Shown in pieces: positions 25,642-34,021 of a DNA stretch of 64,000 nt. A program made the translations under genes and the position numbers. The DNA is from Actinomadura sp. K4S16 (GTDB lineage: Bacteria > Actinomycetota > Actinomycetes > Streptosporangiales > Streptosporangiaceae): positions 1-64,000 of the forward strand of contig NZ_BDDE01000020.1 in the NCBI RefSeq assembly GCF_008327685.1, in the 5' to 3' direction. Below the pieces are notes generated by a model. That model did no database searches, was not told the DNA's origin, and saw only the letters and a list, made by a program, of their open reading frames with translations. Every line of letters begins with the position of its first letter. The stretch's first letter is position 1.

Positions 25642-27129
25642 TCAGCTGGTGCGGGCGGTCCGGCGGTCGCCCCCGAAGGAGGCGCCGCGGCGGTTGCCGT
25701 GGGAGCCGCCGCCGGTCCGGGGACCGCCGCGGCGCTCGCCGGAGGAGAAGGAGCGGTGCTCGCCTCGCCCGCCCTCGCCGTCGCGGCGGCGGTTGCCGCC
25801 CTCGCGGTCGAACGTGCGGGGGCCGCGGCCCCGGCGCGCGCCCGGCCGGCCCCGGCCGCCCTCGCGGCGCGCGGGGCGCTCGGGGATGAGCGGCTCCTCG
25901 ATCGGGATGCCGGACGGCTGCCGGGCCCCGGTCAGCTTGACCAGCTCGGCGTCGCCGGTGGTCACCCGGGTCCGGGGGGCGTTGATGCCGGCGCGGCGCG
26001 TCATCGCGGACGTGGAGCGCACCTGGTGCGGCAGGACGAGCGTGACGACGGTGCCGCGCTCGCCGGCGCGGGCGGTGCGCCCGGCGCGGTGCATGTAGTC
26101 CTTGTGGTCGGCGGGCGGGTCGACGTGCATGACGAGCGTCACGTCGTCGACGTGGATGCCGCGGGCGGCGACGTCGGTGGCGACCAGCACGCTGATGGAG
26201 CCCTCGCGGAACTCGGCGAGGGTGCGGGTGCGCAGGCCCTGGCTCTTGCCGCCGTGCAGGCCCGCCGCGCGGACGCCGGCCTGGGTGAGCTGCTTGGCGA
26301 GCCGGTCGACGCCGTGCTTGGTGCGGGCGAACAGGATCGTCCGGCCCTCGCGGTTGGCGATCTCGGCGGTGATGGCGCCCTTCTCCTTGGGCGCCACGAG
26401 CAGCAGGTGGTGGTCCATGGTGTCGACGGACTCGTCCACCGGGCCGATCGCGTGCGTGACCGGCTCGTTCAGGTACCGCCTGACCAGGACGTCGACGTCC
26501 TTGTCGAGGGTGGCGGAGAACAGCAGCCGCTGCCCGCCGGGCTGGGCGGCGTCCAGGATGTCGGTGACGTCGGGCAGGAAGCCCATGTCGGCCATGTGGT
26601 CGGCCTCGTCGAGCACGGCGATCTCGACGTCGGACAGGTCGCAGGCGCCCTGCCGCATCAGGTCCTTGAGCCGGCCCGGGGTGGCCACGAGCACCTCGAC
26701 GCCGCGGCGCAGCGCGTCGATCTGCTTGAACATCGAGGTCTGGCCGATGACGGTCTTGAAGCGCAGGCCGAGCCCGCGGCCGAGCGGCTCCAGGTTCGTC
26801 TGGACCTGCTGGGCCAGCTCGCGGGTCGGGACGAGGATCAGCGCGAGGGGGCGCTTGGGGGCGGCCTTGCGGCCGGAGAGGCGGGCGAGCAGCGGGAGCC
26901 CGAACGCCAGGGTCTTGCCGGACCCGGTCTTGCCGCGCCCGAGGACGTCGCGGCCCGACATGACATCGGGGATCGCGGCGGCCTGGATCGGGAACGGGGC
27001 TTCGATGCCCTGGCGGGCCAGAGCGCTCACCAGCACCGGCGGGAGGCCGAGCTCGGCGAAGGTGGGAACCGTCTCCTCGTCCGCGATGGCGGGCATGGTC
27101 GGGTTCTGTGCAGCAGCAGCTGTGGTCAC
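25642..27129 (-). CDS. DEAD-box ATP-dependent RNA helicase
   Basis: The 495-residue protein carries all helicase motifs: the Q motif region (FPIQAAAIPDVMSG), GRGKTGSGKTLAFGLPLL (Walker A), VPTRELAQQV (Ia), TPGRLKDLM (Ib), VLDEADHMADMGF (II), LFSATLD (III), TDVAARGIHVDDV (V) and YMHRAGRTARAGERGT (VI). The C-terminal ~90 residues are Arg/Gly/Glu-rich (RGRPGARRGRGPRTFDREGG), an unstructured RNA-binding tail like that of RhlE/CsdA-type helicases. It remodels RNA in ribosome assembly or mRNA decay, often in the cold. The GTG start at 27129 is followed by an Ala-rich leader. Confidence 0.95.
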   Translation of the reverse strand: MTTAAAAQNPTMPAIADEETVPTFAELGLPPVLVSALARQGIEAPFPIQAAAIPDVMSGRDVLGRGKTGSGKTLAFGLPLLARLSGRKAAPKRPLALILVPTRELAQQVQTNLEPLGRGLGLRFKTVIGQTSMFKQIDALRRGVEVLVATPGRLKDLMRQGACDLSDVEIAVLDEADHMADMGFLPDVTDILDAAQPGGQRLLFSATLDKDVDVLVRRYLNEPVTHAIGPVDESVDTMDHHLLLVAPKEKGAITAEIANREGRTILFARTKHGVDRLAKQLTQAGVRAAGLHGGKSQGLRTRTLAEFREGSISVLVATDVAARGIHVDDVTLVMHVDPPADHKDYMHRAGRTARAGERGTVVTLVLPHQVRSTSAMTRRAGINAPRTRVTTGDAELVKLTGARQPSGIPIEEPLIPERPARREGGRGRPGARRGRGPRTFDREGGNRRRDGEGGRGEHRSFSSGERRGGPRTGGGSHGNRRGASFGGDRRTARTS

Positions 27130-27296
27130 GCATTACCTTCCGAGAGGGGGCACGTCTCGGGAGGCACCTCAGTGGGCGTGGCCTGCAAGGACGAGCCTGG
27201 CGCCAGCGGCGGCGCCGAAGATTGATTCCTAGAGTCTAACGTCGTCGGGGAACGACCTTATGCCCCATCCCGGAAGGAACATTCGTCACTTCATAC

Positions 27297-27776
27297 TCAG
27301 CATGCACACGAAACGCCGTCGACGGGGGCCGTGAGCGGGTCCGGGGAACGCCGGGTGACGGCGCCGCCACCGGTCTCCACCGGGCAGCCCTCCCGCGCCC
27401 AGTACTCGAATCCGCCGAGCATCTCCTTCACCGGGCGGCCGAGCTTCGCGAACTCCAGCGCCGCCTTCTGGGCGCCGTTGCAGCCCGGCCCCCAGCAGTA
27501 GACCACCACGGTCGCGCCCTCCGGGACGAGCGCGGCTGCGCGATCGGCGATCTCTGCGGTGGGCAGGTGGACGGCGCCCTGGACGTGGCCCTGCGCCCAG
27601 CTCTCGGCGCTGCGGGTGTCGACGACCACGAGGCCGGGCGTCCCTTCGGCGAGTTGGGCGGCCACGTCCGACACGTCCGTCTCGAACGCCAGGCGGGCGG
27701 CGAAGTGCCGGAGCGCCTCGTCGGCGGTGGCGGCGGGCGCCTGCGTCGCCGCGGGCGCCGGGGTGGCTGTGTTCAT
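27297..27776 (-). CDS. Rhodanese-like sulfurtransferase
   Basis: The 159-residue single-domain rhodanese reads LVVVDTRSAESWAQGHVQGA, then VHLPTAEI and VVVYCWGPGCNGAQKAALEF. The active-site cysteine is in VVYCWGPGC, whose loop is extended compared with CRxGxR of thiosulfate sulfurtransferases; this form occurs in proteins annotated as rhodanese-like transcriptional partners. It ends with ...VDGVSCAC. It is divergent from the GlxA-type regulator, which probably controls it. The substrate is unknown. Confidence 0.9.
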   Translation of the reverse strand: MNTATPAPAATQAPAATADEALRHFAARLAFETDVSDVAAQLAEGTPGLVVVDTRSAESWAQGHVQGAVHLPTAEIADRAAALVPEGATVVVYCWGPGCNGAQKAALEFAKLGRPVKEMLGGFEYWAREGCPVETGGGAVTRRSPDPLTAPVDGVSCAC

Positions 27777-27888
27777 CTGCGAGCTCCTTAGGAACGTGAG
27801 AACTCTCTCTCGTGGCCATCTCGATCCTCGGGTTCGCGGCCGCCCGTCCGGAAGTGGCGTGAATGCCGCCTATCGCTAAGATTTCGCC

Positions 27889-28872
27889 ATGCGTCTCGCT
27901 TCCCCCTCCCGCCGGCACACTGTGTCGGTGCTGGTGTTCGACGGCATGGCGCCGTTCGAGCTCGGCACGGTCGTCGAGGTGTTCGGGCTGCCCCGGCCCG
28001 AGCTGGACGTCCCCTGGTACGACCTGCGGGTCTGCTCGCTGGAACGCGGACCGATGCGGGCGGTGGGCGGTTTCACGATGACGGCCGAGCACGGGCTGGA
28101 CGCGTTCGCGTCGGCGGACACGGTGCTCGTCGTCGCCGTCCCCGACGTCCGCGCGGACCCGCCGCCCGAGGTCGTCGCGGCGCTCCGCGAGGCGCACGCG
28201 CGGGGCGCCCGCGTGGTGTCCATCTGCTCCGGCGCCTTCGCCCTGGCCGCCGCGGGGCTCCTGGACGGACGGGCGGCCACGACGCACTGGCGGTATGCCG
28301 ACCTGCTGCGCCGCCGCTACCCGCTCGTCCAGGTGACGCCCGACGTCCTCTACGTGGACGGCGACGACGTGCTCACCGGGGCGGGCAGCGCGGCGGGGCT
28401 CGACATGTGCCTGCACCTCGTCCGCAAGGACCACGGCGCCCGGGTCGCCAACGCGGTGGCGCGGCGGCTGGTCGTCCCGCCGCACCGGGACGGCGGGCAG
28501 GCGCAGTTCGTGGAGGCGGCGGTGCTTCCGCCGGAGGAGGACGACCCGGTCGCGCGGGCCATGGCGTGGGCGCTCGACCATCTCGCCGAGCCGATCACCG
28601 TGTCCCGGATGGCACGCGAGGCGTGCCTGGCGCCACGCACGTTCCTGCGGCGCTTCCAGCTGCGGACGGGGACGAGCCCGCTGCGCTGGGTGGTCGGCCA
28701 GCGGGTCCTGGCGGCGCTGCCGCTGCTGGAGGAGGGCGGCGCGCCGATCGAGGAGGTCGGCGCGGCGGTCGGCTTCGAGAGCCCGGCCACGTTCCGGCAC
28801 CACTTCGCCCGGACGATGCGGACCTCGCCGTCCGCCTACCGGCGCACGTTCCGGGCAACCGCGGGCACCTGA
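27889..28872 (+). CDS. GlxA-type AraC family regulator (DJ-1/PfpI and HTH)
   Basis: The 327-residue protein has an N-terminal DJ-1/PfpI-like class I amidotransferase fold (residues ~10-190) with the elbow cysteine in VVSICSGAFALAAAGLLDGR and a following ATTHWRYADLL, then a C-terminal AraC domain (residues ~215-320) with ITVSRMAREACLAPRTFLRR and IEEVGAAVGFESPATFRHHF. Such proteins sense small metabolites; the amidotransferase fold is usually a ligand sensor. It is divergent from the rhodanese gene. It is also the nearest upstream regulator, ~660 bases before the SznF-like cluster, so a role there is possible but untested. Confidence 0.93.
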   Translation: MRLASPSRRHTVSVLVFDGMAPFELGTVVEVFGLPRPELDVPWYDLRVCSLERGPMRAVGGFTMTAEHGLDAFASADTVLVVAVPDVRADPPPEVVAALREAHARGARVVSICSGAFALAAAGLLDGRAATTHWRYADLLRRRYPLVQVTPDVLYVDGDDVLTGAGSAAGLDMCLHLVRKDHGARVANAVARRLVVPPHRDGGQAQFVEAAVLPPEEDDPVARAMAWALDHLAEPITVSRMAREACLAPRTFLRRFQLRTGTSPLRWVVGQRVLAALPLLEEGGAPIEEVGAAVGFESPATFRHHFARTMRTSPSAYRRTFRATAGT

Positions 28873-29533
28873 CCGCCGGCGGGCGCGCCCCGGACGGCCC
28901 GGCCCAGAGGATCCGACGTCCGGGCCGGCGGCCGGCCGCCCGAGCGCCTCAGGCGCTGTGCGGGAGCGGAGCCTGGCGGTCGATCTGAGCAAGGCCGCCG
29001 AGGGGCGAGGGAGGCGGGAGGCGGGGCCCCGCGGGGCTTCGGCCAAGATAACCGTCCGGTTACGGCCATCAACCGGGGAGTGCCCCCGGAGTTCCCTGAC
29101 CAGCAGAAGTCACCGATGTCAGGAGCTGGTTGCGCCGCGACCACGACGGTCGGGCACGGGCGGGCCGCCGACGGGGCGGCGAGGTCAGCGGGCCCCGGAG
29201 GCGTCCAGGGCGGACGGGGGGCCGATCCGGGCGGACGCCCGCAAGATCATTTCGGACGGGACCGAAACTTCGGGCCCCGCGCCGGGAAAGCCGGCCCTTG
29301 GCACAAAGTTCCAGATCAATCGTTGATCGGTGGCCCGGGCCTTTGTTAATCTGCCCCGGCAGTCAACGGAAGCGGCCTCTTACTGATCGTGAGAGACCAA
29401 ATCCACTCCGCCACGTTTGTTCATCCCGCCAACAAATGAAAGCCGTTCTAGGTGACCCTGGCCGACACAATCGGCCGCGCAAGCCTCCAGCTACACCCGA
29501 CCCTTGAAGTAGTCAGGTGAACGGTACAAATTA
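28873..29533. promoter_or_regulatory. 660-bp control region upstream of the SznF-like cluster
   Basis: No gene is seen in either strand. Base composition drops in the last ~250 bases, which are AT-rich for this genome. Two clean palindromes are present: TAACCG-TC-CGGTTA (29049-29062) and GATCAA-TCG-TTGATC (29314-29328). A weak promoter-like pair, TTGATC and GTTAAT 16 bases apart, starts inside the second palindrome. The 660-base leader suggests complex regulation of the cluster. Confidence 0.5.
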
Positions 29534-30937
29534 ATGACAGTGCAACCACAGGCGGCTCCCGCCGCGCCCCGCACCGGCGGCACCCTCGGAAAGCGGATCC
29601 TGGCATTCGCCGGCCACCCGCTGTTCCGCGGTGACGCCCATGTCGTCCACGACCGCAACCCCTACCGCCGCATGCTCGTGCCCGGCTCGCTGGCCGAGTC
29701 CGACTTCGACCTCCCGCCCGGGCCCGCCGACTGGTCGGCCCATCGATCGCTCGCCGCACACCGGCTCCTCGGCACCTTCTACGAAGCCGAGACGGTGCTG
29801 CTCCCCGAACAAGGGCTCGACGGGCTGTACGAAGATTTCGATCTCTTCTACGGCCCGCAACTGAAGGAACTCCGGGAAACCTCGGTCTCGGCGCTGGAAC
29901 GTTTCGCGTTCGGCTGCCTGGACGACGCGGTGGACGTCAGCGGCGCGGCCACTCCCGAGGTGCTGGAGGCCTACTTCCAGCACGTCGTGGACGAGGCCGC
30001 CGCCGGGCCGTCGCCCGCGCTGACCGCCATCGCCGGCGCCCGCGACAAGGAGAGCGCCGCCGACCTGTACCTGGTGCAGCTCGCGCTGGACGGCCTCACC
30101 GAGGCCTCCGCGATGTCGCGCAACCTCGCCGGCGCCTACGGCCCCGAGCAGTCCGCCCTATTCAAGATCTTCATCGACGAATTCGGCTACGGGGTCTACG
30201 ACGCCAAGCACACCACGATCTTCGCCAAAATGCTGCGCAGCCGCGCCATGGCGACCCATGTGCACGCGTACTGGAACTTCTACCTGACCGGTCCGCTGGC
30301 GACGAACAACTACTATTACTACCTGTCCCGCGACCATGCGAAGTTCTTCCGTTACGCGGGTGCCGTCACCTATGCGGAGGCCGTTTTCGCGCCCGCCTTC
30401 GTGGAAATGGTCAAGGTCTTCCGCGGCATATTCGGCGACGCCGTCGATCTGCATTACTGCGACGAGCACGCGCATATCGACGAGCACCACGGCCGCATCA
30501 CCAGGGACCAGGTGCTGCTCGCGCTGGCCAAGCGGCACGGCCCGCGCGTCGTCCCCGAGCTGCTGCGCGGCATCGCGGAGGCGCGGCTGGTCGGCGGCTG
30601 GTTCGAGGACGACACCGCGGCGCAGATCCGCTGGTCGGACGACCTCCCCCGGCACCGGGAGCTCGCCGGTTCGGCGCGGACCGGGTCCGAGCCGCCCGAG
30701 CGCGTCGCGCTGACTCCCGAGAGCCCGTTCGGCACGCGCACCCACGACGGCGACATCGTCCTGGAGGTGGAGCGCGGCGAGGCCGACCTCGTCACGACCC
30801 CCACCGGACCGCCGGAGCGGCTGGCGCGCGGCGACTCCGTGCTGATCCCCGCCGGACGCCTCTACGGGATCCGGTCGGCCACGCCGGAGACCGCCTGCCT
30901 GCTCCACGCGGTGACCCCCGCCACGACCCCCGCCTGA
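29534..30937 (+). CDS. SznF-like heme-oxygenase-fold diiron enzyme with degenerate cupin (HDO-1)
   Basis: The 467-residue protein has a helical N-terminus, a heme-oxygenase-like diiron domain (~100-340) and a C-terminal cupin (~395-460). The diiron ligands are E190 (LTEASAM), E216 (IDEFGYG), H226 (DAKHTTIF) and H312, D316, H319 in CDEHAHIDEHHG; the spacing and nearly the numbering equal those I recall for SznF, the streptozotocin N-nitrosourea synthase. Such enzymes use O2 to N-hydroxylate arginine-type guanidines. The cupin region (TRTHDGD, then PAGRLYGIRS) lacks the His-x-His pair and has Tyr444 where the third metal His is expected, so rearrangement to a nitrosourea looks unlikely. It is the first gene of the cluster; the ATG at 29534 follows an AT-rich leader without a strong ribosome binding site. 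Confidence 0.9.
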   Translation: MTVQPQAAPAAPRTGGTLGKRILAFAGHPLFRGDAHVVHDRNPYRRMLVPGSLAESDFDLPPGPADWSAHRSLAAHRLLGTFYEAETVLLPEQGLDGLYEDFDLFYGPQLKELRETSVSALERFAFGCLDDAVDVSGAATPEVLEAYFQHVVDEAAAGPSPALTAIAGARDKESAADLYLVQLALDGLTEASAMSRNLAGAYGPEQSALFKIFIDEFGYGVYDAKHTTIFAKMLRSRAMATHVHAYWNFYLTGPLATNNYYYYLSRDHAKFFRYAGAVTYAEAVFAPAFVEMVKVFRGIFGDAVDLHYCDEHAHIDEHHGRITRDQVLLALAKRHGPRVVPELLRGIAEARLVGGWFEDDTAAQIRWSDDLPRHRELAGSARTGSEPPERVALTPESPFGTRTHDGDIVLEVERGEADLVTTPTGPPERLARGDSVLIPAGRLYGIRSATPETACLLHAVTPATTPA

Positions 30938-31077
30938 CGCCTCCCCCTCCCCCTCTCCCGCTCTCCGCTCTCGACGCTCCCACCGAGACTCCCGTCTCTC
31001 TTGCCCCGCCTGACTGCGCCATGCCCAGTGCCGACCCCGCCCGTCACCGGAGCGCGCCCGAAAGACAAGAGGAGCCG
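30938..31077 (+). other. Pyrimidine-rich spacer within the cluster
   Basis: The 140-base gap between HDO-1 and the Rieske gene begins with ~75 bases almost wholly of C and T on the plus strand, then GAGAC-TCCC-GTCTC, a small hairpin. It is the longest gap between the first gene and the tightly coupled block that follows, so it may hold a second promoter or an attenuating structure. No gene is seen. Confidence 0.4.
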
Positions 31078-31440
31078 ATGGCCCGCGTCATCGTGATGGA
31101 TCTGAGCCGGCACAACACCGTGATGGTCGGCCATGACCGCTACTTCGTCCTGCACGAGGGCGACCGGTCGCTGCTCGTCCGCGACCACTGCCCGCACCGC
31201 GGCGGCCCGCTCAGCCTGGCCCGCCGCACCCCGGACGGGCGGCGGCTCAGCTGCCCGTGGCACGGCACCAAGGTCGGCGTCTCCGCCGTGAAGCGCTCCT
31301 GCCTGCCGATGGTGCGCAGCGGGGACGAGGCCGTCGTCGTCCTTCCGGAAGACGACGCCCCCGTTTCGGTCGTCCACAAGGAGATCCTCGCCAACCTGCC
31401 GCCCGACCCGACCCACGACGAAGGGGCCGAGAGCCGATGA
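31078..31440 (+). CDS. Stand-alone Rieske [2Fe-2S] ferredoxin
   Basis: The 120-residue soluble protein is a single Rieske domain. The two cluster-binding motifs are CPHRGG (residues ~38-43) and SCPWHGTKV (~59-67), separated by the usual 16-17 residues, supplying two Cys and two His. The ATG at 31078, with AAGAGGAG upstream, is preferred to the one at 31021. The stop overlaps the next start (ATGA), so it is made with the methyltransferase and the second SznF-like enzyme. It probably carries electrons to an oxygenase; the diiron enzymes of this cluster are the obvious partners, since SznF-type enzymes need reduction of their iron site. No Rieske protein is needed for streptozotocin as far as I know, so this is an unusual feature. 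Confidence 0.9.
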   Translation: MARVIVMDLSRHNTVMVGHDRYFVLHEGDRSLLVRDHCPHRGGPLSLARRTPDGRRLSCPWHGTKVGVSAVKRSCLPMVRSGDEAVVVLPEDDAPVSVVHKEILANLPPDPTHDEGAESR

Positions 31441-32522
31441 ACAGCGCACAGCCGCAGACGCAGGGCGCGGTCACCGAGATCCGCGACGGACTGGAGCTCG
31501 GCGAGTTCCTCAGGTGGGGGCGCGAGCTGCACCACCAGGGCCGCTACGAGGACGCCGCCAGGGCCTTCGAGCTGATCCTCGGCATGGACGCCGACAACCA
31601 GGAGGCCCTGATCGGCCGCAACCGGGCCGTCCGGCGCTCGGTCCCCCGCTGGCACTGGGAGATGCTGCACGACGAGGAGCGCGCCGAACTGTACGACCGG
31701 GCGATCCGGCAGGCGGTGGCGGCCGCCCCGGGCGCGATGGTCCTCGACATCGGCGCCGGTTCGGGCCTGCTCGCGATGATGGCGGCGCGGGCCGGGGCGC
31801 GGGACGTGGTGGCCTGCGAGGGCCAGCCGTCCGTCGCCGAGACCGCGGCGCGGGTGGTCCAGGTGGCCGGGTACGACGACGCGGTCCGCGTCGTGTCGAA
31901 GATGTCCACCCGCATGACGGTGCCCGGCGATCTGCCGAGGCGCGCCGACCTGCTGGTCACCGAGATCGTCGACTGCGGGCTGCTCGGCGAGGGCGTCCTC
32001 GGCACGATCGCGCACGCCCGCGAGCACCTCCTCGCCCCGGACGCGACGATCATGCCGTCGCGGGGCCGGATCATCGCGCAGCTGATCGAGAGCGAGCCGC
32101 TGCACCGCAAGAACCACGTCGGCAAGCTGTACGGGTTCGACCTCGCGCCCTTCAACCGGCTGTCCACGCTGGAGTACTTCGACTCCCGGCTCTCCAAGCA
32201 CGAGCACCGGACGCTGTCGGAGCCGATGACGGTGTTCGAGTTCGACTTCTACACCGCGGACGCGCGGCCGCAGCGCACCGAGCTGACGGTCCGGCCCACG
32301 GCGGCGGGCACGATGCACGCGGTCGCGTTCTGGTTCGAGATGGAGCTGCTGCCGGGGATCGTGGTCGACAACGCGCCCGAGCACGACTCGCACTGGAAGC
32401 AGGCGATCCAGTGCCTGCCCCTCCCGCTGCACGTCCAGCCGGACCTGCCGGTGTCGCTGGTCGCGGCCCACGACGGCGAGTGCGTCCGCTTCGAGGTCGA
32501 GTCCGAGGAGGTGGTCGCGTGA
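31437..32522 (+). CDS. SznE-like arginine N-methyltransferase (TPR + PRMT)
   Basis: The 361-residue protein has a short TPR-like N-terminus (GRYEDAARAFELILGMDADN) and a protein-arginine-methyltransferase fold: motif I DIGAGSGLLAMMAARAGARD (104-123), acidic E128, the double-E loop TEIVDCGLLGEG with E176 and E185 nine residues apart, and an HW pair (319-320) in place of the THW loop. The architecture is that of PRMT7/9-type enzymes and of SznE, which makes N-omega-methyl-L-arginine for streptozotocin. Next to two SznF-like enzymes, free arginine or a guanidino metabolite is the likely substrate, not a protein. It overlaps the Rieske stop and the following GTG start. Confidence 0.9.
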   Translation: MNSAQPQTQGAVTEIRDGLELGEFLRWGRELHHQGRYEDAARAFELILGMDADNQEALIGRNRAVRRSVPRWHWEMLHDEERAELYDRAIRQAVAAAPGAMVLDIGAGSGLLAMMAARAGARDVVACEGQPSVAETAARVVQVAGYDDAVRVVSKMSTRMTVPGDLPRRADLLVTEIVDCGLLGEGVLGTIAHAREHLLAPDATIMPSRGRIIAQLIESEPLHRKNHVGKLYGFDLAPFNRLSTLEYFDSRLSKHEHRTLSEPMTVFEFDFYTADARPQRTELTVRPTAAGTMHAVAFWFEMELLPGIVVDNAPEHDSHWKQAIQCLPLPLHVQPDLPVSLVAAHDGECVRFEVESEEVVA

Positions 32523-34021
32523 CCGCCGCCATGGAGGCGACGGGCCCGGCGGCGGGCGCGGCGGCCGTGCGCGCGCCGGCGGCCCGCATGGTGACGACGG
32601 GCACGGCGCCGACGGCCGCCGCGGCGAGCGCCCTCGCCGCGTACTGCTCGCAGCCGATCTTCCGGCCGGGGCCCGAGGTCTACATCGAGGGCAACCCGTT
32701 CCGGCGGCCGATCGGCCCGCCGGGCGCCGGCGACCGGGACTTCTCCGTCCCGGCGACGGAGGCGCAGTTCCTCGGCAGCGGGCAGCTCATCGCGGGCCGC
32801 GTGCTGTGCAACGCCTACGAGAGCGACATGATCCTGCTGCCGCCCGCCGGGCTGGCCTCCGCGAAGGACGACTTCGAGCTCTTCTACGGCGACGAGGTGC
32901 GGGCGCTGCGCGACGCCGTCCGGCCGGGCCTGGAGCGGTACGCGTACTCCTTCCTGGACGACGCCGTCACCGCCCCGCCGGTGCGGACGCTGGACGAGCT
33001 GCAGGCGTACTTCCTCACCGAGGTGAGCGGGGCCGGGGCGCCCGCCGACATGACCGGGAGCAACCCGGCGGTGGACGCGGCGGCCGAGGTGACCGGCACC
33101 ATGCGGCTGATCACCGAGTGCCGGCGGCCGGAGGAGGCCGCGGCGCTGCACCTCATCCAGCTCGCCCTGGACGCGCTGACCGAGGCGTCGGCGATGGCGC
33201 GCAACCTCGGCGGGTCCTACGGCGTCGAGCAGTCCGAGCTCTTCAAGATCTTCAACGACGAGTTCGGGTACGGGGTCTACGGCGCCAAGCACAGCACGAT
33301 CTTCAAGGAGATGCTGGCCAGCGTCGGGCTGCGCACCGACCTGCACGCCTACTGGAACTTCTACCTGACCAGTTCCCTGGTCGGGGTGAACTACTTCAAC
33401 TGGCTCACCGAGGACCACCGCGGCATGTTCCGCTACATGGCCGCGGTGACCTACCTGGAGTGGCTGTTCGCGCAGGGGTTCGCCGACACCGGCGCCATGC
33501 TCCGCGCCGTCTACGGCGACCGCGTGGACGCCAAATACTGCGACGAGCACGCGCACATCGACGTCCACCACGGGCGGATGACCTACGAGAACCTGCTGCT
33601 CGGCCTGGCCCGCGCCCACGGCGAGATGGTCATACCCGAACTGGTGCGCGGCATCGAGGACACCAAGCTCCTGCTGCGCCTGGGCGACGCCGACTTCCGC
33701 GCGCAGATCGCGTGGGCCGACAACCTCGACCGGCACACCGAGGCGGGCGCCGCGCTGGCGTCCTCCGCGATGGACGACGCCGAGACGAGCACGCTCCGTC
33801 CGGACAGCCCTTTCTGTACCGGCGTGTACGACTCCGACCGGCTCGTGGAGGTCACGGGCGGCGAGGTGGACGTGTACGCGTGGGCGACCGATCACCCGCA
33901 CCGGCTCGGCACGGGCGACGTGCTGCTGGTGCCGCGCGGCCGCCTGCACGGCCTGAAGGCCGCCTCGCCCGAGGCCCGGGTCACCGTTCGTTCCGTCGAA
34001 AGGACGTCCCTCGATGACTGA
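32519..34021 (+). CDS. SznF-like heme-oxygenase-fold diiron enzyme with degenerate cupin (HDO-2)
   Basis: The 500-residue paralogue of HDO-1 shares KIF-x-DEFGYGVY-x-AKH, LHAYWNFYLT and YCDEHAHID blocks. The diiron ligands are E222, E248, H258, H344, D348 and H351. The C-terminal cupin (~430-490) has VYDSDR in place of the His-x-His motif but keeps H477 in VPRGRLHGLK; HDO-1 shows the opposite pattern. It should N-hydroxylate a guanidine or amine using O2. The start is the GTG at 32519, overlapping the methyltransferase stop; an ATG at 32531 is possible. A ~40-residue Ala-rich N-terminal extension precedes the helical part. The stop overlaps the amidinotransferase start. Confidence 0.9.
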   Translation: MTAAMEATGPAAGAAAVRAPAARMVTTGTAPTAAAASALAAYCSQPIFRPGPEVYIEGNPFRRPIGPPGAGDRDFSVPATEAQFLGSGQLIAGRVLCNAYESDMILLPPAGLASAKDDFELFYGDEVRALRDAVRPGLERYAYSFLDDAVTAPPVRTLDELQAYFLTEVSGAGAPADMTGSNPAVDAAAEVTGTMRLITECRRPEEAAALHLIQLALDALTEASAMARNLGGSYGVEQSELFKIFNDEFGYGVYGAKHSTIFKEMLASVGLRTDLHAYWNFYLTSSLVGVNYFNWLTEDHRGMFRYMAAVTYLEWLFAQGFADTGAMLRAVYGDRVDAKYCDEHAHIDVHHGRMTYENLLLGLARAHGEMVIPELVRGIEDTKLLLRLGDADFRAQIAWADNLDRHTEAGAALASSAMDDAETSTLRPDSPFCTGVYDSDRLVEVTGGEVDVYAWATDHPHRLGTGDVLLVPRGRLHGLKAASPEARVTVRSVERTSLDD

